A DNA stretch of 59,986 nt from Rhizobium sp. (GCA_028290545.1 JAQGJP010000025.1:1-59986), one strand, 5' to 3'; counted from the first letter of the stretch, positions 27,306 to 37,779 are shown. Numbers and translations are program-made. The notes: generated by a model not told the origin, from the sequence alone.

Positions 27306-28703
27306 GTGCGCTATGTTTCGACCCGGGGAGAAGCTCCGGTTTTGGGTTTTTCGGATGCTCTTCTGACAGGTCTGGCACGCGATGGCGGCCTCTATATTCC
27401 CGAGGAATGGCCGCATTTCTCCAAGAAGGAGATCCGTGCCCTGCGCGGCAGGAGCTATCAGGAGATCGCTCACGCCGTGCTCTCGCCCTTCACCGGCGGC
27501 GAGATTGCCTCCGATGACCTGAAGCGCATGATCGACGAGGCCTATGCCACGTTCAAGCATCCGGCGGTGGCGCCCCTCGTCCAGAGCGGCCCGAACTCCT
27601 TCATACTCGAGCTTTTCCACGGCACCACGCTCGCCTTCAAGGACGTGGCGATGCAATTGCTGGCGCGGTTGATGGACAACGCGCTGGCCGGCCGCGACGA
27701 ACGCGCGACCATCGTCGGTGCGACCTCCGGCGACACCGGGGGTGCTGCGATCGATGCCTTTGGCGGCCGCGATCGCACGGATGTCTTCATTCTGTTTCCG
27801 CACGAGAAAGTGTCGCCGGTCCAGCAGCGGCAGATGACCACGACCGAACACGCCAACGTGCATGCGATCGCAGTCAGAGGAACGTTCGACGATTGCCAGG
27901 ATCTCGTCAAGGCGATGTTCAACGACACGAAGTTCCGCGACGGCATGAAACTCGCCGGGGTCAATTCGATCAACTGGGCGCGGATCATGGCCCAGATCGT
28001 CTATTATTTTACCTCGGCGATTTCGCTTGGCGGACCGGACAGGAAGATCTCGTTTACCGTGCCAACCGGCAATTTCGGCGATATCTTCGCGGGCTACGCC
28101 GCCAAGCGCATGGGCCTGCCGATCGGCAAGCTCGTGGTGGCCACCAACGAGAACGATATCCTCGCCCGGACGCTGAAGACCGGTCGCTACGAGATGAAGG
28201 GAGTCAAGGCAACCACCTCCCCTTCCATGGATATCCAGATCTCCTCGAATTTCGAGCGTCTCCTGTTCGAAGCCTTCGATCGCGATGCCGGCAAGGTGCG
28301 GGCGGCGATGGAGGGCCTCAAGCAATCCGGCTCGTTCGCGATCGAAAAGAAAGCGCTCGCGGCAATCTCCAAGGATTTCCGGGCCGGTCGCGTCAGCGAG
28401 TCCCAGGTTGCCAGGACCATCAAATCAGTGTTCGACGACACCGGCTACCTGCTCGACCCGCACTCGGCGATCGGCGTGTTCACCGCCCGCAAGTTCGAGA
28501 AAACCAACGCTCCGATGGTGACTTTGGCCACCGCGCACCCGGCAAAATTTCCCTTGGCTGTAGAAAAGGCTTGCGGTATTAGTCCCCCGCTGCCATCGTG
28601 GCTCGCTGGAATGATGCAAAGGGAGGAGCGTTTCGAGGTGCTGGATGCGGACATTAAGACGGTGGAAGCCTTCATCGCCAAACATGCCCGGATCAGGAAC
28701 TGA
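27306..28703 (+). CDS. thrC: Threonine synthase
   Basis: 465 residues, starting at GTG with GAGGT nine bases upstream. PLP enzyme of the ThrC group: the lysine of HGTTLAFKDVAMQLL binds PLP, and VGATSGDTGGAAIDAFGGRD and VPTGNFGDIFAGYAAKRMGL are the phosphate-binding segments. It makes threonine from O-phosphohomoserine; its partner thrB is 11 kb away near the cox cluster. The M16 peptidase follows 14 bases later, so they are probably co-transcribed. Confidence 0.96.
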   Translation: MRYVSTRGEAPVLGFSDALLTGLARDGGLYIPEEWPHFSKKEIRALRGRSYQEIAHAVLSPFTGGEIASDDLKRMIDEAYATFKHPAVAPLVQSGPNSFILELFHGTTLAFKDVAMQLLARLMDNALAGRDERATIVGATSGDTGGAAIDAFGGRDRTDVFILFPHEKVSPVQQRQMTTTEHANVHAIAVRGTFDDCQDLVKAMFNDTKFRDGMKLAGVNSINWARIMAQIVYYFTSAISLGGPDRKISFTVPTGNFGDIFAGYAAKRMGLPIGKLVVATNENDILARTLKTGRYEMKGVKATTSPSMDIQISSNFERLLFEAFDRDAGKVRAAMEGLKQSGSFAIEKKALAAISKDFRAGRVSESQVARTIKSVFDDTGYLLDPHSAIGVFTARKFEKTNAPMVTLATAHPAKFPLAVEKACGISPPLPSWLAGMMQREERFEVLDADIKTVEAFIAKHARIRN

Positions 28704-28717
28704 CCGGAGCGCAATTA

Positions 28718-30022
28718 TTGGTCATGAATGTTAAGTCTACCACGCTTCCCTCTGGTCTGACGGTCGTCACCGAAGAAATGCGCAATCTCGAGAGTGTGGC
28801 TCTCGGCGTCTGGATCAAATCCGGTGCGCGCAACGAGGCGGAAGGTGAGCACGGCATTGCCCACCTTCTCGAGCACATGGCCTTCAAGGGCACAGCCCGC
28901 CGGACGGCGCGGCAGATTGCCGAACAGATCGAAAATGTCGGCGGCGAGGTCAATGCCGCGACATCGACGGAATCCACCTCCTACTACGCCCGTGTTCTCA
29001 GGGACGACGTGCCGCTCGCTGTCGATATACTCGCCGATATCCTGACGAACTCTGCATTCGACGAAGACGAACTCGAACGCGAGAAAAGCGTCATCCTGCA
29101 GGAAATCGGTGCGGCCAACGATACGCCCGATGACATCGTTTTCGACAAGTTCTCCGAAGTCGCTTACCGCGACCAGACGATCGGCCGGGCGATCCTCGGC
29201 ACCCCGGAATCAGTCAGGGAATTCAACCCCGACGAAATCCGCAACTATCTCTCGCGTAATTACGTGACCGACCGCATGTATGTGGTCGCGGCGGGTGCGG
29301 TCCGGCACGAAGATTTCGTTCGCGAAGTGGAAACGCGCTTTGCCTCGCTGCCGACCAAGCCGTCCGCTCCGCTGATCATGGAGCCCGCACGTTACATCGG
29401 CGGAGAAATCCGTGAAGGCCGCGACCTGATGGATGCACAGGTCCTTTTCGGTTTCGAGGGCAAGGCCTACCACGCCAAGGACTTCTATTGCTCGCAGATC
29501 CTGGCCAATGTGCTTGGCGGCGGCATGTCGTCCCGCCTCTTCCAGGAGGTGCGGGAAATTCGCGGCCTCTGTTATTCGGTCTATGCCTTCCATTGGGGCT
29601 TTTCGGACACCGGCATTTTCGGCATCCATGCGGCGACCGGCGGCGAGAACCTGCCGGAACTCATGCCTGTCATCGTTGACGAATTGCGGAAATCCTCCGA
29701 AAACATCCGGCAGGAGGAAATCGACCGAGCCCGCGCGCAGATCCGCGCGCAGCTTCTGATGGGACAGGAAAGCCCTGCTGCTCGCGCCGGCCAGCTGGCC
29801 CGCCAGATGATGCTCTACGGCCGGCCTATCCCCAACTACGAATTCCTGCAGCGGCTGGCGGATATCACTCCAGCGCGCCTGACCGACCTTGCGGGACGAT
29901 TGTTCTTCAATACCAAGCCGACGCTTTCCGCAATCGGTCCGGTGGAGGCGCTTGCGCCGATCGAGGATATCATCCATTCGCTGGGTCAGCAGCCCGACGA
30001 ACACAAGACGGCGGCAGAATAA
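28718..30022 (+). CDS. M16B zinc peptidase (mitochondrial processing peptidase-like)
   Basis: 434 residues. The zinc motif HLLEH (residues 49-53) with a downstream Glu in DELEREKSVILQEIGAANDT marks an active inverzincin. A TTG at 28718 has GGAG eight bases upstream; the ATG at 28724, six bases later, is the alternative start but is spaced 14 bases from that site. In rhizobia this gene commonly follows thrC, as here. Probably degrades peptides; no partner M16 subunit is next to it. Confidence 0.93.
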   Translation: MVMNVKSTTLPSGLTVVTEEMRNLESVALGVWIKSGARNEAEGEHGIAHLLEHMAFKGTARRTARQIAEQIENVGGEVNAATSTESTSYYARVLRDDVPLAVDILADILTNSAFDEDELEREKSVILQEIGAANDTPDDIVFDKFSEVAYRDQTIGRAILGTPESVREFNPDEIRNYLSRNYVTDRMYVVAAGAVRHEDFVREVETRFASLPTKPSAPLIMEPARYIGGEIREGRDLMDAQVLFGFEGKAYHAKDFYCSQILANVLGGGMSSRLFQEVREIRGLCYSVYAFHWGFSDTGIFGIHAATGGENLPELMPVIVDELRKSSENIRQEEIDRARAQIRAQLLMGQESPAARAGQLARQMMLYGRPIPNYEFLQRLADITPARLTDLAGRLFFNTKPTLSAIGPVEALAPIEDIIHSLGQQPDEHKTAAE

Positions 30023-30042
30023 CCTTACCCGGCAGTTCGCGT

Positions 30043-30654
30043 ATGGCACGGTCAGTTTTCGGGTTCTTGTCGAAACAGGCAACAGCCGAAGAGATCGCAG
30101 GGAGAGACTATTATTTCCGCCTGCCGCGCAATTCCGACTACAAGAGCTGGTACAAGCTGCGCAGCGAAAGCCGGCCGTTTCTGGAAAAATGGGAACCCGC
30201 CTGGGAATCGGACGCGCTGACCGAAAGCACCTTCCGCAATCGTGTCATCCGCTCGAACCAGGAATTCGCGTCCGGAGTGGCGTTGCCGCTGCTGCTGTTT
30301 TCACGCGATCACGACCAGTTGCTCGGTGGCCTGACCATCGGCCACATCCGGCGCGGCGCGTCGCAATCCTGCATGATCGGCTACTGGATGGGCGAACGAC
30401 ATGCAGGCCATGGGCATATGAGCGCCGCCGTCGGCATTGCTGTCCAGCATATCTTTGACAGGCTCAACTTGCACCGGATCGAAGCTGCCTGTATTCCGGA
30501 GAACGACCGCTCGATACGCCTGCTTGAAAAAGCCGGATTCCAGCGTGAAGGATATATGCGTGATTATTTGAAGATAAGAGGCGAATGGCGCGATCATCTG
30601 CTCTATGCGCTCGTCTCCAATAAGAACACCAAGTACGGGGCCGGAAACGTTTGA
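30043..30654 (+). CDS. RimJ/RimL-type GNAT acetyltransferase
   Basis: 203 residues. The GNAT core is seen in GGLTIGHIRRGASQSCMIGY, WMGERHAGHGHMSAAVGIAV (acetyl-CoA loop) and NDRSIRLLEKAGFQREGYMR. It resembles enzymes that acetylate ribosomal protein N-termini, though the target here is unproven. It follows the M16 gene by 20 bases, and its TGA overlaps the TTG of the next gene (TTGA), so thrC-M16-GNAT-GGDEF/EAL looks like one transcript. Confidence 0.9.
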   Translation: MARSVFGFLSKQATAEEIAGRDYYFRLPRNSDYKSWYKLRSESRPFLEKWEPAWESDALTESTFRNRVIRSNQEFASGVALPLLLFSRDHDQLLGGLTIGHIRRGASQSCMIGYWMGERHAGHGHMSAAVGIAVQHIFDRLNLHRIEAACIPENDRSIRLLEKAGFQREGYMRDYLKIRGEWRDHLLYALVSNKNTKYGAGNV

Positions 30655-33557
30655 CCGAAATCACAAAAAAGCCGAACGCCCCCGGCGCGGGCGTATGCCT
30701 TGCTGCATTGTTGTTTCTGCTCGTGTCGATTCTGCCCTTTTCGGCATTTGCCCTCGAACCGGTGAAAATCTCGCGCGAGGACAAGGCGCTTGACCTGACC
30801 GCGATCGCGGAAATTTCCGCAAACCAGGGCGAGGCTTTCCAGGTATCGACCGCCGCCGGCACCGATGGCATCGTCCGTCGGATCGAGGTGCGTGCAAGCT
30901 CGAAAGGTCACAATGGCGACTGGGCCGTCTTCGCGCTCGCCAACGTTTCCGACGAGCAGCTCGAAAGACTGATCGTTGCGCCGCATTACCGCCTCGTCAA
31001 TTCCAAGGTCTTCTGGCCGGACCTCGGTTCGGACCGTATCATAGCAATCACCCCGAGCGAAGGCTTCGCGCTCGATCGCGTACCGAGCAATGACGCCGAC
31101 ATCTTCTCGATCACGCTCAATCCGGGGGCAGTGATCACCTTCGTGGCGGAGATCACCTCGCCGAAATTGCCGCAGCTCTATCTCTGGGAGCCGGAGGCCT
31201 ACAAAGACACCGTCAACGCCTTCACGCTCTATCGCGGCATCGTGCTCGGCATCGCCGGCCTGCTCGCGGTGTTCCTGACCAACCTGTTCGTCATCAAGGG
31301 CACATCGATGCTGCCGGCGACCGCCGCACTCGCCTGGGCCGTGCTCGGCTATATCTGCGTCGATTTCGGCTTTCTCGAACAGTTGTTCGGTGACAACACG
31401 CTCGATGAGCGGACATGGCGGGCGGGCGCCGAAGTGGCGCTGGCCTCGGGCCTGGTGATCTTTCTCTTCACCTATCTCAATCTCAGCCGCTGGCACGCCA
31501 ATCTCGCCTATGCAACGCTCGCCTGGGTTCTCGGGCTTGGAACGTTGTTCGGCGTGGCGATCTACGATCCGTCGATCGCGGCCGGCATAGCCCGCCTGTC
31601 GTTTGCACTGACCGCTGTGGTCGGCATCGTCCTGATCGTCTTCCTCGGCTTCTCCCGATACGACCGCGCGATCCTGCTGATCCCGTCATGGATCGTGGTG
31701 CTGGTCTGGCTGTTCGGGGCGTGGCTCGCGGTCACAGGTCAGCTCGACAATGATATCGTCCAGCCGGCGCTGGCCTTCGGCCTCGTGCTGATCGTGCTGC
31801 TGATCGGCTTCACGGTGATGCAGCACGCCTTCGCGGGCGGCGCATACCAGCAGGGACTGTTTTCCGATCTCGAGCGCCAATCGCTGGCGCTGACCGGCTC
31901 GGGCGACACGATCTGGGATTGGGACGTCAGCCGCGACCGGGTGACCACAATTCCCGATATCGCGCTCCGGCTCGGCGCCCTGCCCGGCGCCCTGCATGGT
32001 CCGGCCCGCAACTGGCTGCCGCGGCTGCACCCCGATGATCGCGACCGCTTCCGCGCCACGCTCGACATTCTTCTGGCCCAGAAGCGCGGCCGGCTGGCAC
32101 ATGATTTCCGCCTGCGCGCCGAGGACGGCCAATATCATTGGCTGTCGATCCGGGCGCGGCCGGTGCTGTCCGGCAATGGCGAGATCAGCCGTTGCGTCGG
32201 CATCGTCGAGGACGTGACCGAACAGAAGAACATTATCGAGCGGCTGCTCAACGATGCGCTCAATGACAATCTGACAGGCTTGCCGAATCGCCAATTGTTC
32301 CTCGACAGGCTGCAGTCGCTGCTGTCGCTGGCCGGCCTGGACGAGAACATGCAGCCAACGGTGCTGACCATCGATATCGACCGCTACAAGCAGGTCAACG
32401 ATTCGCTTGGCATTGCCGCCGGCGACAATATCCTGATCGCGCTGACCCGCCGCCTGCGCCGCCTGCTCAAGCCGCAGGATACGCTCGGACGCCTGTCGGG
32501 CGACGAATTCGGCATCGTGCTGATTTCGGAGACCGATCCGGCGCGGATTGCCGATTTCGCCGAAGCCGTGGCCAAGGCGATCTCCGTACCGATCAACTTC
32601 GCCAATGAGGAGATTATCCTCACCGCCTCGATCGGCGTCGTCTCCTGGACCGATCCGGCGACCAGTGCGGAAGGCCTGCTCAATGACGCGGAGCTCGCCA
32701 TGTATCGCGCCAAGAAGAGCGGCGGCGATCGCGTCGAGCCGTTCCAGCCGGCTTTCCGGATGGCCGTCTCCGATCGCCTGCAGCTCGAATCCGACCTCCG
32801 CCGCGCCATCGAGCGGAGGGAACTGTCGATGGTCTATCAGCCGATCGTGCGGCTCGAGGACGCCGAGATCGCGGGCTTCGAGGCGCTGATGCGCTGGGAC
32901 CACCCCAAGCGCGGCATGGTGCCGCCGGGCGAATTCATTCCGCTGGCTGAAAGCTCGGGTTTCATTGGCGAGCTTGGGCTTTTCGCGTTTGAGCGCGCCA
33001 CGACCGATCTCTCGCTCTGGCTGTCGCAGACCGGCGAAGTGCCTTTCTTCGTTTCCGTCAATCTTTCCAGCGCACAACTGATCAACAGTTCCCTGACCGA
33101 TGATATCCGCCGGGCGCTCGATCGCGCCAATTGCCAGGCGAGCCGCTTCAAGCTGGAACTCACCGAATCGGTGGTGATGGAAAATCCGGAACAATCGCGG
33201 CTGGTGCTGGAGAAGCTGCGCGAAAGCGGCATCGGACTGGCGCTCGACGATTTCGGTGCGGGCTTCTCCTCGCTCGGTTACATTACCCGCTTCCCATTCG
33301 ACACGATCAAGATCGACAAGATGCTGGTGCGCGACCAGAGCGAAAAGCGGGATGTGCTGCTGCGCTCGATCATTTCCATGGCGACTGAACTGGGGATGAC
33401 GCTGGTCGCCGAGGGGATCGAAAGCGAAGAGGATGCGGTCAAGCTCGGAGAAATGGGCTGCCAGTATGGCCAGAGCTTCTATTTCGGCCCGCCGATCAGC
33501 GCCGATTCCGTGGTCAGGCTGCTGAAGGAACGCTTTCCGCTGATGAAGCGAGGCTAG
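30651..33557 (+). CDS. Membrane GGDEF-EAL protein with 7TM sensor and PAS
   Basis: 968 residues, TTG start overlapping the previous stop. A signal segment (residues 15-35) precedes a periplasmic domain to about 190; seven hydrophobic helices lie between about 205 and 400 (7TMR-DISM style); a PAS fold follows (about 405-530); then GGDEF with SGDEF at 616-620 and EAL at 744-746. Both catalytic sets look intact (ELTES, LALDDFGAG, IKIDK, EGIES), though QSFYFGPP replaces the usual QGYxxxxP. It may make and break c-di-GMP in response to an outside ligand. Confidence 0.92.
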   Translation: MTEITKKPNAPGAGVCLAALLFLLVSILPFSAFALEPVKISREDKALDLTAIAEISANQGEAFQVSTAAGTDGIVRRIEVRASSKGHNGDWAVFALANVSDEQLERLIVAPHYRLVNSKVFWPDLGSDRIIAITPSEGFALDRVPSNDADIFSITLNPGAVITFVAEITSPKLPQLYLWEPEAYKDTVNAFTLYRGIVLGIAGLLAVFLTNLFVIKGTSMLPATAALAWAVLGYICVDFGFLEQLFGDNTLDERTWRAGAEVALASGLVIFLFTYLNLSRWHANLAYATLAWVLGLGTLFGVAIYDPSIAAGIARLSFALTAVVGIVLIVFLGFSRYDRAILLIPSWIVVLVWLFGAWLAVTGQLDNDIVQPALAFGLVLIVLLIGFTVMQHAFAGGAYQQGLFSDLERQSLALTGSGDTIWDWDVSRDRVTTIPDIALRLGALPGALHGPARNWLPRLHPDDRDRFRATLDILLAQKRGRLAHDFRLRAEDGQYHWLSIRARPVLSGNGEISRCVGIVEDVTEQKNIIERLLNDALNDNLTGLPNRQLFLDRLQSLLSLAGLDENMQPTVLTIDIDRYKQVNDSLGIAAGDNILIALTRRLRRLLKPQDTLGRLSGDEFGIVLISETDPARIADFAEAVAKAISVPINFANEEIILTASIGVVSWTDPATSAEGLLNDAELAMYRAKKSGGDRVEPFQPAFRMAVSDRLQLESDLRRAIERRELSMVYQPIVRLEDAEIAGFEALMRWDHPKRGMVPPGEFIPLAESSGFIGELGLFAFERATTDLSLWLSQTGEVPFFVSVNLSSAQLINSSLTDDIRRALDRANCQASRFKLELTESVVMENPEQSRLVLEKLRESGIGLALDDFGAGFSSLGYITRFPFDTIKIDKMLVRDQSEKRDVLLRSIISMATELGMTLVAEGIESEEDAVKLGEMGCQYGQSFYFGPPISADSVVRLLKERFPLMKRG

Positions 33558-33602
33558 CGAATATCGCGTTCCCTTAAGGCGGATTGCCGCTTGGCAGATA
33601 CG

Positions 33603-35699
33603 TCACGCCGCAACAGATGCACCGTCCCCTTCGTCGCCGTTCAATTCTTTGACGCCAATCCCCAGTTCGTCCACTTGGCTTTTTTCCCGGAGTGCCGCGA
33701 GAATATTTGCCAGCGGCGCGGGTCTTCCGAGGAAATAGCCCTGGGCGGTATCGCAGCCTTCGGCATGCAGGATTGCCAGCTGATCGCTGGTCTCGATACC
33801 TTCGGCCAGCACGGGTATCTCCAGACTCCTGCCGAGTGCCAGAACCGCGCGAATGATCGAACGCGCCTGTTCGCTGGTTTCGACCTCATCCATGAAGGTC
33901 CGGTCGAGCTTGATCTTGTCGAACGGGAAGGCGCGCAGGGTATCAAGTGACGAATAGCCTGTCCCGAAGTCATCAAGTGCAATCGTGATGCCGAGCTTGC
34001 GGATTTCCTGCAGTTGGGCGAGCGTTCGCTCCTTGTCGTGGATGATCGCGGATTCGGTCAGTTCGAGTTCGAGATTTGCCGCCTTCATGCCGGTTTCCCC
34101 GAGGATATCGGCAACCAGACCAGGCAGGTTGGGATGCAGGAACTGGATCGGCGACAGGTTGACGGCAATCCGGACATCCATGCCCAGCCCGGCAAACTGC
34201 GTGCAGGCGGTGCGCAGCACCCACTCGCCGAGCTGCAGTATCAGCCCGCTTTCCTCAGCCAGTGGAATGAACTCGGATGGCGGGATATAGCCGCGTTGCG
34301 GGTGGCACCAGCGCAGGAGCGCCTCATAGCCTGTGATCGTGCTATCCGATACCGATGTCTGGACCTGGTAGAAGACTTCCAGCTGATTGCTTTCCATCGC
34401 TTGCCGCAGTTCGGCGGCAAGCTCACGCCGGCTGCGGACGGCCTCGTCCATCACGTTGTCGAAGAAGCAGATCTTGTCGATGATTTCTGTCTTGGCACGA
34501 TAGAGCGCCAGATCGGTATTGTTGATCAGGGCCTCACTCTCTTGCGCATCGTCGGGATAGATACAGACGCCGATGCTTGCTCCAACCGATAGCTCGACGG
34601 AATCGATATCGAATGGCTTTAACAGCTCGGCGCGCAGCCTCATCAACGTCTTGCGAAGGCTGCTGCGATCGACAACCGGCATAATCATCGAGAATTCGTC
34701 GCCGCCGATGCGGGCAATGAACAGGCTTCCGTCATTGAAGTGGCGCATTCGCTCGGCGAGCATTTTCAGGGCCTCATCGCCGGCGGAGTGTCCCCGGAGA
34801 TCGTTGATCTCCTTGAAGCGGTCGAGATCGATGGCAGCGAGCGCGAACCTCTGGCCGCCATTGTCCGCGAGCTGTATCCGGGCTGCGAGATGGTCCCTGT
34901 AAGAAGCGCGATTGGCAAGGCCCGTCAGGGAATCGCTCAGTGCCATGCGCTTGAGTTGATTGAGCGTTTGCGTGCGCGTCTGGCTGTCGATGAGATAGCT
35001 GGCAAGCACCGAGCCGACAATGATGAGGCTGACAAGCGCAATTGCCAGCGCCATGGCCTGCATCGCGGCAGGATTGGAATAGCCGTCGTCGATCACCACT
35101 GGTGTGATCTTGAATGCCGTCATGCCGGTGAAGTGCAGGCTGACGATGGCGATCGTCAGCAATCCCACGGCGGCCAGCTTGCCATCGATACGGTATTGGC
35201 GACTGGAAACGTGTATCGCCAACGCAGTGAAGACGACCGCGAGCAGCACGGAAACGACGATGTAATTCGTGTTCCAGTCAATCGTGCCCTGGGCGATATA
35301 GGCGAGCATGCCGGTGTAGTGCATGATGGCGACGGAGAGACCGACGATGGCGCCACCAGCCGCAGGTGCCCACGATATCCTGGGCATGCCGGCGACGATG
35401 AAGCCGCAGTAGGAGCCGACCATGGCGACCAGCAGCGAAATGATCGTCAGCACGGGATCGAAGGTTACCGGCGTGCCGGCCTGATAGGCGATGATCGCGA
35501 TGAAATGCGTCGCCCAGATCGAGGCCCCTGCCGCCGTTGCTGCGAGGAATTGCCAGCCGAGAGCCTCCGAGCTGCTGGCACTCCTGCCGCGAAGATGAAG
35601 ACGGATGACCGCCCAGCTTCCGGATACGCAGACGATCGCGGCAACGAGGACAAGCCAGATATTATGCTGGTTCGTGATGCAGTTTATGACAGAGATCAT
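33603..35699 (-). CDS. MHYT-GGDEF-EAL cyclic-di-GMP protein
   Basis: 698 residues from ATG 35699; neither this nor the TTG at 35735 has a good ribosome binding site. The N-terminal 240 residues hold seven helices with MHYT-type motifs (WATHFIAI, IMHYTGM, LHFTGM), thought to bind copper or sense oxygen, CO or NO. GGDEF is at 332-336 (RIGGDEFS) and EAL at 459-461 (YEALLRW), with ELTES, DDFGTGYSS, IKLDRTF, EGIET and QGYFLGRP all present. Converges with the other GGDEF-EAL gene across a 45-bp gap. Confidence 0.93.
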   Translation of the reverse strand: MISVINCITNQHNIWLVLVAAIVCVSGSWAVIRLHLRGRSASSSEALGWQFLAATAAGASIWATHFIAIIAYQAGTPVTFDPVLTIISLLVAMVGSYCGFIVAGMPRISWAPAAGGAIVGLSVAIMHYTGMLAYIAQGTIDWNTNYIVVSVLLAVVFTALAIHVSSRQYRIDGKLAAVGLLTIAIVSLHFTGMTAFKITPVVIDDGYSNPAAMQAMALAIALVSLIIVGSVLASYLIDSQTRTQTLNQLKRMALSDSLTGLANRASYRDHLAARIQLADNGGQRFALAAIDLDRFKEINDLRGHSAGDEALKMLAERMRHFNDGSLFIARIGGDEFSMIMPVVDRSSLRKTLMRLRAELLKPFDIDSVELSVGASIGVCIYPDDAQESEALINNTDLALYRAKTEIIDKICFFDNVMDEAVRSRRELAAELRQAMESNQLEVFYQVQTSVSDSTITGYEALLRWCHPQRGYIPPSEFIPLAEESGLILQLGEWVLRTACTQFAGLGMDVRIAVNLSPIQFLHPNLPGLVADILGETGMKAANLELELTESAIIHDKERTLAQLQEIRKLGITIALDDFGTGYSSLDTLRAFPFDKIKLDRTFMDEVETSEQARSIIRAVLALGRSLEIPVLAEGIETSDQLAILHAEGCDTAQGYFLGRPAPLANILAALREKSQVDELGIGVKELNGDEGDGASVAA

Positions 35700-35875
35700 G
35701 CGGAACACAACAGAATGAGGAAGGTATCGAAGCAATTTCCAGATTTCTGATTGAAATATAATTAATTTGAAGCTTCATCATTTTCTATGTTTAATGAACT
35801 GTATCGTCGCATGCTTCTTGTGCGCCTTCACCTGACAAGCAGCCAGATGTTGCAGGCTCGATAATTTAACAAATG

Positions 35876-37171
35876 TCAATAATCCTGCATTCTTAGATGG
35901 TTATTGCTTGGCAGCCCAGCGATCGCCTCGGCGGCGGTCTTGCCTGCAACGATTGCTCCCTCGATATAACCGGGGAAAGACGGCGACAGTTCCGACGATG
36001 CGAAGCGGATCGACGCCGTCCCGCTAAGCATGACGCGCTCGGCGTCGGCCGCGTGAACATCGACAATCGTGTCGCTATAAGCTCCGCCGCTCCATCTATC
36101 ATCAACCCAATCGCGCAAGTGGATATCGAGGACCTGTCGGGCTTCCTCGCCGAGCGCCGAGACAAGTCGTTCCAACACGAAGCCCTTGAGCGCATCCTCG
36201 TTCCGCCCATGCCACGCGGTAGCCAGCGGGCCGCCGATGAAGACCACAAGGGCCGGGGCACTCTCGCTGCGGCTGACATCGCAGGCGTACAGGCCCTGGG
36301 GCTCGCTCCACATCACCGTTCCGCTGAGATTTCGATCGCGCCAGAAAGGCCGCGCATAGCGGACCAATGCCTTGATTACGCTGCCGCTCTGCCAGGCCGA
36401 CAGAGCGTTCTTCAGGTGATCCGGCAGGGCGGGTTCGAATGCCAGGCGGCGCGTCATCACCGGCGGCACTGCGATGATCACGCGAGCCGCCCTGAAACTG
36501 TCCGTGTCGCAGAAAACCTCGACACCGTGTTCCGAATGCAGGATCCGGGCCACGGGATGGTTCAGCCTCAGCCGGTCACCAAGCCTGGCTGCCAGATCGT
36601 CGGCAAGCGAATGCATGGTTTCGGCCAGAAAGAACTCGAGTTCGGTGACCGTATTGGTGAAGCGCCGTTCCGTCGAGGCGAGATAGACAAACGATATCTC
36701 GTCCGGCGGGCAGCACCAGAGCCCCGTGACCAGTGCGAGAAAGGCGCTTTTGGCATCGGCACTGGTATTCTGCCTGTCAATCCATTCGGAAACCGTCAAA
36801 CTGGCGATGGACGGATCGGCGAGATCGATGCCGGCTATCACGTCCCGCAGTTGATAGACCTGCCGGTTGATCTCATCGCCATGCTCGACCTCGATGGAAG
36901 GCTGGTAGGCGATTTCACCCAGGTCATAAGGGCGAATGAACGTCTTGCCGTGGGCTTTCGCGAGCGCCATCACCTCCGGCATATCCTCGCAAAGAAACTG
37001 ACCGCCTGTATCGACCCTCAGCCCACCGGGCAAAGGAATCGATTCCACGCGACCGCCGACTCGATCGCGCGCCTCGAGGAGAACGATGTCCAAACCTGCA
37101 TCCGCGAGCGCGTTGGCGGCTGTCAAGCCGGTGAAACCGGCACCGATAACGATCACGTCAAGTTTGGACAT
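35876..37171 (-). CDS. FAD-dependent amine oxidase (monoamine oxidase family)
   Basis: 431 residues from the second ATG of ATGATG (37171), with GGAG six bases upstream. The FAD motif VIVIGAGFTGLTAANALADA leads into LLEARDRVGGRVES, the classic amine oxidase start, and the C-terminus has SGTASIRFASSELSPSFPGYIEGAIVAGKTAAE. Family members oxidise amines and release H2O2 and ammonia; the amine is unknown. A peroxiredoxin gene ends 61 bases upstream on the same strand. Confidence 0.92.
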   Translation of the reverse strand: MSKLDVIVIGAGFTGLTAANALADAGLDIVLLEARDRVGGRVESIPLPGGLRVDTGGQFLCEDMPEVMALAKAHGKTFIRPYDLGEIAYQPSIEVEHGDEINRQVYQLRDVIAGIDLADPSIASLTVSEWIDRQNTSADAKSAFLALVTGLWCCPPDEISFVYLASTERRFTNTVTELEFFLAETMHSLADDLAARLGDRLRLNHPVARILHSEHGVEVFCDTDSFRAARVIIAVPPVMTRRLAFEPALPDHLKNALSAWQSGSVIKALVRYARPFWRDRNLSGTVMWSEPQGLYACDVSRSESAPALVVFIGGPLATAWHGRNEDALKGFVLERLVSALGEEARQVLDIHLRDWVDDRWSGGAYSDTIVDVHAADAERVMLSGTASIRFASSELSPSFPGYIEGAIVAGKTAAEAIAGLPSNNHLRMQDY

Positions 37172-37232
37172 CATGATCTCCAGTTCAGCCAAGACGGCGC
37201 CCCCTGTGGGGGAGCCGTGCAGCCGTCATGTC

Positions 37233-37718
37233 TCAGAGCTGGCCGAGCAGAGTTGCCGCGCCCGAGGTTTCCGCCGTGCCCGGCGCTCCCTCGATGTTGA
37301 GTTGAACGACCGTGCCGTCCTTGATCAGCGTTGAGAAACGCTTGGAGCGCAAGCCGAGCCCGCCCGCGGAAAGATCGAGACCGAGGCCGAGCGCCTCGGC
37401 CAACAGACCGTTGCCGTCAGCAAGAAAGCGGATCTTGCCTTCGCCGCCGGAAGCCTTGGCCCAGGCACCCATCACATGGTGATCGTTGACGGCGACCACG
37501 GCAATTTCATCGACACCCTTGGCGAAGAAGGCATCGCGGTTTTCGAGAAAGCCCGGAAGGTGATTGAGCGAGCAGGTGGGTGTGAATGCGCCGGGAACGC
37601 CGAACAGCACGACGGTCTTGCCTGCGAGGAATTCATTGGTGTTGATATCATTGACACCGTCGGCAGTTTTCTCCTTCAGCGTGGCGGCGGGAATCTTGTC
37701 TCCAATAGCGATAGTCAC
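37233..37718 (-). CDS. Peroxiredoxin (Prx5 type, one Cys)
   Basis: 161 residues. VPGAFTPTCS holds the peroxidatic Cys49 with the supporting Thr and Pro; Arg in LRSKRFSTLI completes the site. There is no second cysteine anywhere in the protein, so it is a one-Cys enzyme that needs glutathione/glutaredoxin or another reductant. It reduces peroxides. It is upstream of the amine oxidase on the same strand, which would suit removal of the peroxide that oxidase makes (inference). Confidence 0.94.
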   Translation of the reverse strand: MTIAIGDKIPAATLKEKTADGVNDINTNEFLAGKTVVLFGVPGAFTPTCSLNHLPGFLENRDAFFAKGVDEIAVVAVNDHHVMGAWAKASGGEGKIRFLADGNGLLAEALGLGLDLSAGGLGLRSKRFSTLIKDGTVVQLNIEGAPGTAETSGAATLLGQL

Positions 37719-37779
37719 AGATATTTCTCCTGGTGCATTTTAAGATTTATAGCAGTCCGGTCGGCACTATAGAGCGCGC

